A stretch of 64,000 bases of DNA from JADLCB01 sp964398315 (GTDB lineage Bacteria > Planctomycetota > Phycisphaerae > Tepidisphaerales > Tepidisphaeraceae), in the NCBI GenBank assembly GCA_964398315.1, contig CAYNMV010000002.1, positions 1-64,000 on the forward strand, read 5' to 3'. Numbering within the stretch: position 1 is the first letter of the stretch; the number at the start of each line of letters is the position of its first letter. The notes beneath the pieces were generated by a model. The model was not told the origin of the DNA, searched no databases, and saw only the letters and a program-made list of their open reading frames with translations. Below, in pieces: positions 50,023 to 57,134 of the stretch. The translations under genes and the position numbers were made by a program.

Positions 50023-50574
50023 TTACTTGCCGAAGCGCGTCAGCGTGCTGGGATCGGGGGTTCGCCCGGCCAGCAGCTCGGTCAGGACATAATGGATCGC
50101 ATCTGCCGGCGGTGGGCAGCCAGGGACATACACATCCACCGGCACGCACTCATGCACCGGGCGCACGCGATCGAGCAACTGCGGCAACGACACCGCCGGG
50201 TGCTGGGGCTGGGTGCTGGTGTTCTCGCAAAAAGCACGGTCCATCACCTCCGCCAGGGTGAAGGGGTTGCGCATCGATGGCACATTGCCGGTAACTGCAC
50301 AGTCACCCAGGCCGATCAGTACCCTGGAGTGGCGGCGAATCCGGCGGATCTTGTGCAGGTCCTCATCACTGGCCACCGCGCCTTCGACGATCGCCACATC
50401 CACCTGTTCAGGGTAGTCCTTGCGGTCCACGAGCGGGCTGTAGACGAGCTCGATATGCTCAGCCAGCTCCAGCAGGCGCTGATCCATGTCCAGCAGCGAC
50501 ATGTGACAGCCCGAGCAGCCGTCGAGCCAGACGGTGGCAACCCGCACTTTTGAATTCGCTGCGGTGGTGGTCAT
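50023..50574 (-). CDS. hoxY: [NiFe] hydrogenase small subunit HoxY
   Basis: 183 residues. It carries the proximal [4Fe-4S] cluster: C20 and C23 in WLDGCSGCHMS, Cys in GLGDCAVTG (near 92) and Cys in YVPGCPPPAD (near 155). The short length without a second ferredoxin domain or Tat leader is right for HoxY of NAD-linked enzymes. The start overlaps the hoxU stop (ATGA), and hoxH follows after 26 bases. Confidence 0.95.
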   Translation of the reverse strand: MTTTAANSKVRVATVWLDGCSGCHMSLLDMDQRLLELAEHIELVYSPLVDRKDYPEQVDVAIVEGAVASDEDLHKIRRIRRHSRVLIGLGDCAVTGNVPSMRNPFTLAEVMDRAFCENTSTQPQHPAVSLPQLLDRVRPVHECVPVDVYVPGCPPPADAIHYVLTELLAGRTPDPSTLTRFGK

Positions 50575-51308
50575 TGCTTGTTTCCTCGCATCAGGGTCAG
50601 GTAGGGCAGGAACGCATCATCTTTGCGCATCTCAGCCGAGGCGGTCCCCTTGCGCGTCAGTGCCCCAACAGGGCACACGTGCACGCACTTGCCGCAGGAG
50701 GTGCAGCTTTCACTCTGGCCCCACGGCTGGTTCATGTCGGTGATCACGCGGCTGTCGACGCCGCGGCCCATCACATCCCAGGTGTGTGCTCCCTCGATTT
50801 CATCACACACGCGCACGCAGCGGGTGCACAGGATGCAGCGGTTGTGATCCGCGCGGAACAGCTCGTGGCTGCTGTCCACCTCCAGCCGCGGGTGGCGGTA
50901 GGGCAGGTCAATATGGGTGATCCCCAGGCGCTGGGCCAGCGCCTGAAGCTCACAGTGCCCATTGGAGAAGCAGACTGAACAAATGTGGTTCCGCTCGCTG
51001 AAGAGCATCTCCAGGATCATCCGCCGGTACTTCAGCAGCCGCGGCGAGTTGGTGGTCACCTGCATCCCTTCGCTGACGCGGGTGACACAGGCGGGCAGAA
51101 GCTTGTTGATCCCCTGCACCTCCACCACGCACAGCCGGCAGGCACCCCATCCGCTGAGTCCTTCCAGGAAACAGAGGGTGGGGATATCGATGTTGTTCTC
51201 GCGCGCCACCTGGAGGATCGTTTCATCAGCGCGGGCCGACACATCCGTGCCGTCGATCTTCAGGGTCACGACCGCCGTGCCGGACATGGGAAAGGAAGTG
51301 ATCGTCAT
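50571..51308 (-). CDS. hoxU: Hydrogenase diaphorase subunit HoxU (NuoG N-terminal-like)
   Basis: 245 residues. [2Fe-2S] ferredoxin domain with C46, C57, C60 and C74; a His/Cys [4Fe-4S] site H108-C110-C113-C119; and a two-cluster ferredoxin domain with CILCTRCVRVC (158-168) and CTSCGKCVHVCPVG (202-212). It passes electrons between HoxF and HoxY. It equals the N-terminal third of NuoG and the family's usual size. The gap to hoxF is 1 base. Confidence 0.95.
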   Translation of the reverse strand: MTITSFPMSGTAVVTLKIDGTDVSARADETILQVARENNIDIPTLCFLEGLSGWGACRLCVVEVQGINKLLPACVTRVSEGMQVTTNSPRLLKYRRMILEMLFSERNHICSVCFSNGHCELQALAQRLGITHIDLPYRHPRLEVDSSHELFRADHNRCILCTRCVRVCDEIEGAHTWDVMGRGVDSRVITDMNQPWGQSESCTSCGKCVHVCPVGALTRKGTASAEMRKDDAFLPYLTLMRGNKQ

Positions 51309-51309
51309 C

Positions 51310-53031
51310 TTACTTGACCTCCACGGCCTGGCCGTTGTGCAGGGGTTGACGGATGGGCTCGAGCTCGGCCTGCGGGTGGTCCGCCGGCGTCACATCTGCC
51401 TGATCCTCGACCAGCAACTGGTCGTATTCATGGCGGAAGTACCGCAGCGTCGTGAGCGTGGGGTTCGGGGCGCTCATGCCCAACCCGCACAGACTGGTGC
51501 TGCGTACCATGTCACACAGCTCTTCCAGCAGCTGGACATCGCGGGCAGTGCCGCGACGGTCAAGGATCTTCTGAAGCAGGTCGTACATGTGGCTGGTGCC
51601 CACCCGGCAGGGGATGCACTTGCCGCACGATTCGCTCTTGCAGAACTCCATGAAGAAGCGGGCCACATCGACCATGTTGGAGGTGTCATCCATCACGATC
51701 AGGCCGCCCGATCCCATGATTGAACCGACCCGGGCGATCGACTCGTAATCGACGCCCATGTCAAGAAACTGCTCGGGGATGCATCCGCCACTGGGGCCGC
51801 CGGTCTGCACCGCCTTGAAGGCATGGCCGTCGGGAATGCCGCCGCCGATATCGAAGATGATCTCGCGCAGCGTCGTACCCATCGGCACCTCAACCAGCCC
51901 GGTGTTGAGCACCTTGCCGGCGAGGGCGAATACCTTGGTTCCCTTGCTCCTGTCAGTGCCGATGGAGGCGAACCACTCCGGCCCGTTGCGCAGCAGGGTC
52001 GGGATATTGGCGAAAGTCTCAACGTTATTGATCAGAGTCGGGCAGCCCCACAGGCCGCTCTCGGCGGGGAACGGCGGCCGCGGCCGCGGTTGACCGCGTT
52101 TGCCTTCGATGCTGGCAATGAGGGCCGTCTCCTCGCCACAGACAAATGCCCCAGCACCCAAGCGGATATCCACCGAGAAGTTGAACGGTGTGCCGAAGAT
52201 GCTCTGGCCCAGCAGCGCCAGGCGGTCGGCCTGCTTGATCGCCTGCTTGAGCCGCTTGATGGCCAGCGGATACTCAGCGCGAACATAGATGTATCCCTGG
52301 CTTGCCCCCACCGCATAGGCGGCGATGGCCATCCCTTCCAGCACGCGATGCGGATCGCTCTCCAGCACAGCGCGGTCCATGAACGCGCCGGGGTCGCCTT
52401 CATCGGCGTTGCAGATGATGAACTTGCGTCCATCGCGGCTGGAACTTTTGGCAACCGTGCTCCATTTGAGCCCAGTGGGAAAGCCCGCCCCGCCCCGGCC
52501 GCGCAGGCCACTGCGCGTGACCTGCTCGATGACCTCCGCCGGATCGGCCGCCGTCAGCGCCCACAGCAGCGCTGAATACCCGCCGCGGGCGATGTACTGC
52601 TCGATGCGCTCAGGGTCGATGATCCCGGAGTTCTCCAGCACGATGCGCTTCTGCCGGGAGAAGAAGGGGATATCGGTTGGCTGTTCCAGCCGCTTGACCG
52701 GCTCATCGCGCTCCAGGCTGGCCACCAGTTCGGGGGCGTCGGCCGCCTGCACATGGCGATACATCCGCACCGGTGCTGAGGCGGAGCCGGACCCGGGAGA
52801 GGAGACGCTCACCAGCGGACCGGCAGCGCACAGCCCCATGCACCCCACCCCTTTGACCTGGCATTGCCGCTCCAGCCCCGCTCGCCCGACTTCCTTCTCC
52901 AGCGCATCTTTCACCAGGTCGGCCCGGCTGGACAGGCAGCCAGCGGCGGTGCAGACCTTCAGCGTATGCCGGTACTGCTCCTCGGCATCGCGCTCGATCA
53001 CGACGATCTTGTGCAGTTCCTCAGGTGTCAT
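51310..53031 (-). CDS. hoxF: Hydrogenase diaphorase subunit HoxF (NuoF-like, FMN and NAD binding)
   Basis: 573 residues. A thioredoxin-like [2Fe-2S] domain (C27, C32, C64, C68) precedes the NuoF-like core: FMN loop GRGGAGFPTGLKW, NADH region GAGAFVCGEETALIASIEG, and a C-terminal [4Fe-4S] site ESCGKCIPCR (near 468-474) with a later Cys in SLCGLG. It exchanges electrons with NAD(H). The start overlaps the hoxE stop (ATGA). Confidence 0.96.
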   Translation of the reverse strand: MTPEELHKIVVIERDAEEQYRHTLKVCTAAGCLSSRADLVKDALEKEVGRAGLERQCQVKGVGCMGLCAAGPLVSVSSPGSGSASAPVRMYRHVQAADAPELVASLERDEPVKRLEQPTDIPFFSRQKRIVLENSGIIDPERIEQYIARGGYSALLWALTAADPAEVIEQVTRSGLRGRGGAGFPTGLKWSTVAKSSSRDGRKFIICNADEGDPGAFMDRAVLESDPHRVLEGMAIAAYAVGASQGYIYVRAEYPLAIKRLKQAIKQADRLALLGQSIFGTPFNFSVDIRLGAGAFVCGEETALIASIEGKRGQPRPRPPFPAESGLWGCPTLINNVETFANIPTLLRNGPEWFASIGTDRSKGTKVFALAGKVLNTGLVEVPMGTTLREIIFDIGGGIPDGHAFKAVQTGGPSGGCIPEQFLDMGVDYESIARVGSIMGSGGLIVMDDTSNMVDVARFFMEFCKSESCGKCIPCRVGTSHMYDLLQKILDRRGTARDVQLLEELCDMVRSTSLCGLGMSAPNPTLTTLRYFRHEYDQLLVEDQADVTPADHPQAELEPIRQPLHNGQAVEVK

Positions 53032-53570
53032 GGCTGCTCCACGTTTTCCGCCTGCCGGGCTGCCAGGCGGGGTTCACTGTTCACCATCGCTGTGATACGG
53101 TTGGCCAGATCGGCTTTGTCGAGTCGGCCAACCACCTCGCCATCCAGCACGACCGCCGGAGCCAGTCCACACGAACCGATGCAGCGCGCTGTCAGCACCG
53201 ACAGTCGTCCATCAGATGTCGTCTCACCGGGCCGCACGCCATACCGCTCGTACAACGACTCGATCAGCGCTGGTGCGCCCTTGATGTAGCAGGCGGTGCC
53301 CATGCAGACGACGCAGGTATGATCGCCCTGTGGTTTGAGGGTGAAGAAGTGGTAGAAGGTGACCACGCCAAACACCTTGCTCAGCGGCAGCTTCAGTCCG
53401 GCCGCGATATAGCGCAAGGCGGTATCGTCCAGGTAGCCGAACGATTCCTGCGCGGTATGCAGGCATTCGATCAGGCTGTGGCCGGCGTAGCCGTGGCGCC
53501 GCATGGTGGCATCTATCAGGCGCCAGCGCTTGTCGGCCGAAGGGAACGCGGGTTTGGCTTGCATAATCAT
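53028..53570 (-). CDS. hoxE: Hydrogenase diaphorase subunit HoxE (NuoE-like)
   Basis: 180 residues. A helical N-terminal region is followed by a thioredoxin-like [2Fe-2S] domain with C89 and C94 (VVCMGTACYIKG) and C130 and C134 (ARCIGSCGLAP). Its presence beside HoxF assigns the enzyme to the HoxEFUYH form found in cyanobacteria and others, rather than the four-subunit Ralstonia form. The start overlaps the stop of the permease gene (ATGA). Confidence 0.94.
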   Translation of the reverse strand: MIMQAKPAFPSADKRWRLIDATMRRHGYAGHSLIECLHTAQESFGYLDDTALRYIAAGLKLPLSKVFGVVTFYHFFTLKPQGDHTCVVCMGTACYIKGAPALIESLYERYGVRPGETTSDGRLSVLTARCIGSCGLAPAVVLDGEVVGRLDKADLANRITAMVNSEPRLAARQAENVEQP

Positions 53571-54454
53571 GGGATCCTCGCTTTCGACGCCGCGGAGATA
53601 TGGGCAATCACCCCCGCCGCCAGTGCGACGATGGCGCTGGCAACCAGGCCGGCCGCCAGCGTGTAATCGGCGAACGGCGCCACCGCCGCCTGCACGGCAT
53701 CCAGTCGTTCCATCAGGACAGAACCCACAGCGGACAGGCCGTGGTGGTGAAGGGCATATTCCAGTCCATCCGGCCAGGGGCTGGCCCCGAAGGCGGCCAC
53801 CAGCATCAGCCCGCCGATGGCAGCCGGTGCGGCCCAGGCAGGCCAGTCAGCGCGGCTCATCCGCTGCACCAGCGCAAGGGCGGCAATCGTGATGACGGCT
53901 TCGATCAACCCGATCATCAGGTGAACGCCAATGAGCGTTCTGCTCAGGCCCATCCAGCCGGCGCCGGTAACCGATGCCAGCTCGATCCCGCACGCCGCCG
54001 CTCCCAGCACCGTCGCACACCACGCCGCCACCGCCAGTGACAGCCAGCGCCTCGCCCCCGTGCTGTCACCGGCAATTGCCTTCCACAGGGGGTAGACAGC
54101 CACGCAGCTCACGACGCCCATGTTGATGATGTTCAGCCCCAGGCTGATCCAGCCTCCATCGCCGAACAGAAGCGCCTGTGCCGCCAGCACCAGCGTGATT
54201 CCCATCAGTCCCCACGCTGCCCCGAACCAACAGGCCAGCAGGAAGCCCCCGATCAGGTGGCCGCTCACCCCTGGCAGAACCGGCAGGTTCAGTGCCTGCA
54301 GCGCGAAGACGGCAGCAGTGGCCCAGGCAAAATGACTGGGCGCAGGCGTGGGACGCTGTCTCAGCCGTGACAGTGCCAGTGCAGCGGTTGATCCCGCCAG
54401 CGCCAGCCCCCAGGCGGCACAGGTGAGCGTGACTGTTCCGTTGCCCAAGTGCAT
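53567..54454 (-). CDS. CbiM/NikM-type metal permease with C-terminal PDGLE segment (probable nickel uptake)
   Basis: 295 residues from ATG 54454 (GGAGG upstream), giving an MHLGNG start. In CbiM/NikM the N-terminal Met-His reaches into the protein to bind the metal. About six to seven membrane segments follow, with GVSGHLIGGFLLACWFGAAWG typical of the family. A second part holds SPWPDGLEYAL, the PDGLE signature of NikN/CbiN-like partners fused to the permease. Energy-coupling subunits (NikO, NikQ) are not encoded nearby. It sits between hypE and hoxE with a 4-base overlap, so nickel supply is the most likely job. Confidence 0.87.
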   Translation of the reverse strand: MHLGNGTVTLTCAAWGLALAGSTAALALSRLRQRPTPAPSHFAWATAAVFALQALNLPVLPGVSGHLIGGFLLACWFGAAWGLMGITLVLAAQALLFGDGGWISLGLNIINMGVVSCVAVYPLWKAIAGDSTGARRWLSLAVAAWCATVLGAAACGIELASVTGAGWMGLSRTLIGVHLMIGLIEAVITIAALALVQRMSRADWPAWAAPAAIGGLMLVAAFGASPWPDGLEYALHHHGLSAVGSVLMERLDAVQAAVAPFADYTLAAGLVASAIVALAAGVIAHISAASKARIP

Positions 54455-54492
54455 GCGTATTCCTCCACTCGTTGCGTGTCCATCAGAGCGCA

Positions 54493-55611
54493 TCAGCAGA
54501 TGCGCGGCAATTGCTCGCCGTAGGGTTTCTGGATAATGCGGCGACCGCCGAGGCGCGTGCGCATGTCGCACAGGCCATCGGTCTCCGGCTCGATCGTGCC
54601 GATGCGGGCGGCATCACGGCCCAGCGGATGAGCGCGCAGGATCGACAGTGCCTGCTCCGCCTGTCCGCCGCGCACGACGATCATCACCTTTCCTTCATTG
54701 GCCACATCCAGCGGATCGATGCCAAGCATCTCGGCGGCGTGATGGGTTTCGGGCCGGATGGGAATGGCCGATTCATCCAGCGACACATGCAGTCCGCTGC
54801 GCTCTGCCAGGTCGGCCGCCGCTCCGGCCAGCCCGCCGCGGGTGAGATCGCGCATGAAAGCGATGCCTTCCACCTGCGTGGTGAGCGACTCGATCAGGCT
54901 GTTGAGCGGCGCCACATCGCTGCGCAGGGCGCTGGCGACCTGCGGCATCTCGCGCGCCAGCATGACTGCCAGCCCGTGATCGGCCAGGGAGCCATTGATC
55001 AGCACCGCATCCCCCGGCCGTACCTGGTCCACGTGATAGCGCTTCTCAGAGGCGGCGCCGATGCCGGCCGTAGTGAGGTAGATGCCATCGGCCTGCCCGC
55101 GGCCGACCACCTTGGTATCGCCGGTCACGATGCGCACGTTCGCTTCTTTGGCAGTGGCAGCGATGGAATCGAGAATCGCCTCCAGCAGGTGCTGTTCGAA
55201 GCCCTCGGCGATAATCATGCCCAGGGCGATCCCCAGCGGCCGGGCACCGCTCACAGCCAGATCGTTCACCGTCCCGCTGATTGCCAGCCGCCCGATGTCG
55301 CCGCCGGGAAAGAACAGGGGCTGCACGACATAGCCATCGAGTGTCATTGCCAGCCGCGTGCCAGGCGCCCGGAGCAGGGCCGAGTCGAGCAGGTCGTTGA
55401 GCACCTCATTGCCCAGGCGTGGCAGGAGGGTGCTGGTGATCAACTCATCCGTGAGTTGTCCACCGCCACCATGGGCGAGCGTAATGCGCACCGTGTTGCG
55501 GCCGGGCTGTATGGCCGGCTGGGCCGGCGTCTCCCGCTTGCCCTCAAGCCCGGCTGGCAACACGTCGCCGGCTGCACGCCAGGCGCCTGAGTCGCTGAAA
55601 GGTCGGTTCAT
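54493..55611 (-). CDS. hypE: Hydrogenase maturation protein HypE
   Basis: 372 residues. A PurM-like enzyme that dehydrates the carbamoyl group on its own C-terminal cysteine to make cyanide for the Fe centre. The C-terminus PRIC carries that cysteine. ATP-binding motifs include LAHGGGGQLTDELI, AISGTVNDLAVSGA and VTGDTKVV. The N-terminus is about 35 residues longer than usual, Pro/Ala-rich and without homology. The start is still favoured because its ATG overlaps the hypD stop (ATGA). Confidence 0.95.
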   Translation of the reverse strand: MNRPFSDSGAWRAAGDVLPAGLEGKRETPAQPAIQPGRNTVRITLAHGGGGQLTDELITSTLLPRLGNEVLNDLLDSALLRAPGTRLAMTLDGYVVQPLFFPGGDIGRLAISGTVNDLAVSGARPLGIALGMIIAEGFEQHLLEAILDSIAATAKEANVRIVTGDTKVVGRGQADGIYLTTAGIGAASEKRYHVDQVRPGDAVLINGSLADHGLAVMLAREMPQVASALRSDVAPLNSLIESLTTQVEGIAFMRDLTRGGLAGAAADLAERSGLHVSLDESAIPIRPETHHAAEMLGIDPLDVANEGKVMIVVRGGQAEQALSILRAHPLGRDAARIGTIEPETDGLCDMRTRLGGRRIIQKPYGEQLPRIC

Positions 55612-56825
55612 GGCGCCTCCTCGTGCAAAGTTTCACAAATAGGTGCCGATGAAAGCATCGATGCGGACCGGGCGCGTCCCGCCGACACCGAGATCGCCCG
55701 CCTGACCGGCTTGCGGGCTACCTGGCTGCCTGATTTGCTCGTTTCCGCCCGGTGATATCGGAACCATGCCTGGCACGTGCCTTCGCTGCTGACCATGCAG
55801 GGACCGATCGCATGGACCGGGGTGCAGACAGTGCCAAACAGCCGGCAGTCGGCAGGAGTGGCACGGGCCGTGATGACATCGCCGCAGCGGCAGCCGGGTG
55901 GCTCATGATTCCCTGCCGCCGGCAGCCCGAAACGCAGACGGGCATCATAGCGCGCGTAGTCTGTGCGCAGCCGCAAGCCGCTGGCAGGCAGGTTGCCCAG
56001 CCCGCGCCAGCAGACATCGGCTGGCTCAAAGACCATCTCGATCAGCCGCTGGGCCACGCGATTGCCGGGCCGGGTGACCGCCTGGGGATAGAGGTTCTCC
56101 AGCGTTGCCTCTTGCGCGGCCGCCAGTTCTGTTAACCGTGCCAGTGCAGCGAGGATCTGCTCGCCCTCGAAGCCCGTGATGATGCACGGCAAGTGGTATT
56201 CATCCACGATCGGCCGGAACAGATCCGAACCGGTGATGATCGAGACATGCCCCGGCAACACAAACCCCGCCACGCGCACATCACCGCTGTCCAGCAGGGC
56301 GCGCATGGCCGGCAGGATCATCTTGTGGCTGGTGAGCACGGAAAAATTCTTCAGTCCGCGCGCTGCTGCTTCGCGCACCGCGACCGCGGTGGCCGGCGTG
56401 GTCGTCTCGAACCCGATTGCGATAAAGACGACCTGCCGTGTCGGCCTCTCGACCGCCAGGCGTACCGCATCGAGGGCACTGTAGATCACCCGCACATCCG
56501 CCCCCGCTGCCCGCGCATCGGCCAGGGTGCCGCTACGACCCACCACGCGCATCATGTCGCCATAGGTGCAGAGCGTGACCTGCTCATGACCGGCCAGCTC
56601 GATCATCTGGTCGATCTCCCCCTGTGCGGTCACGCACACCGGGCATCCCGGCCCGCTCAGCAGTGACACGCCCGCCGGCAACAGCGACTGCACACCGCTG
56701 CGAAATGCGTTGACCGTGTGCGTGCCGCACACCTCCATGAACTTCACCGGATACTGGAGATGGGCTGCGGCGGCATGCAGGCGGTCGAGCGCCTCTGCGG
56801 GAGTAATCCGTCCGGGATGGCTCAT
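55608..56825 (-). CDS. hypD: Hydrogenase maturation protein HypD
   Basis: 405 residues. A [4Fe-4S] scaffold on which, with HypC, the Fe(CN)2CO unit is assembled. Signature motifs: FMEVCGTHT, LSGPGCPVCVT, IGFETTTPATA and TGFEGEQIL, then the cluster cysteines near CRCGDV, CTPVHAIGPCMVSSEGTC and QAWFRY. A C-terminal tail of about 45 residues (Ser/Arg/Ala-rich) goes beyond the usual end. The start overlaps the hypC stop (ATGA). Confidence 0.95.
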   Translation of the reverse strand: MSHPGRITPAEALDRLHAAAAHLQYPVKFMEVCGTHTVNAFRSGVQSLLPAGVSLLSGPGCPVCVTAQGEIDQMIELAGHEQVTLCTYGDMMRVVGRSGTLADARAAGADVRVIYSALDAVRLAVERPTRQVVFIAIGFETTTPATAVAVREAAARGLKNFSVLTSHKMILPAMRALLDSGDVRVAGFVLPGHVSIITGSDLFRPIVDEYHLPCIITGFEGEQILAALARLTELAAAQEATLENLYPQAVTRPGNRVAQRLIEMVFEPADVCWRGLGNLPASGLRLRTDYARYDARLRFGLPAAGNHEPPGCRCGDVITARATPADCRLFGTVCTPVHAIGPCMVSSEGTCQAWFRYHRAETSKSGSQVARKPVRRAISVSAGRARSASMLSSAPICETLHEEAP

Positions 56826-57055
56826 CGCACCCCTCCTTCCCGCACCGCATCTTCCAGAAGGGCAAAGGTATCGGCTGCATCATCGCCATCGAGCACCTGG
56901 ATGGCGAAACCGGCATGTACCAGAACCCAGTCACCGGGCTGCGCCCGCGGCACCAGGGCGATGCTGATGTGGATGCGGTTGCCGTGCAGATCCGCCAGCG
57001 CGGTCTGGCTGTCGGCATCCACCTCGATCACACAGGCTGGTACGGCCAGGCACAT
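56822..57055 (-). CDS. hypC: Hydrogenase maturation chaperone HypC
   Basis: 77 residues. It starts MCLAVPACV, with the essential Cys2 that holds the Fe(CN)2CO unit, and has the conserved GDWVLVHAGFAIQVLD. The gene follows hypF after 79 bases with its own GGAGGAT Shine-Dalgarno, and overlaps hypD by 4 bases. Confidence 0.94.
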   Translation of the reverse strand: MCLAVPACVIEVDADSQTALADLHGNRIHISIALVPRAQPGDWVLVHAGFAIQVLDGDDAADTFALLEDAVREGGVR

Positions 57056-57134
57056 GGGTATCCTCCATTGCTGCACATCCGTACATCTGTCCCAACAGCC
57101 ACCTGCGCCGCCGCAATACCCGGCACCGCGGCCA

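Noticed and set aside
50571..53570. Assignment of hoxE, hoxF and hoxU to respiratory complex I (nuoE, nuoF, nuoG)
   Set aside because: HoxU is only the N-terminal third of NuoG, and the genes are directly coupled to hoxY, hoxH and hyp genes, so they are hydrogenase diaphorase subunits.
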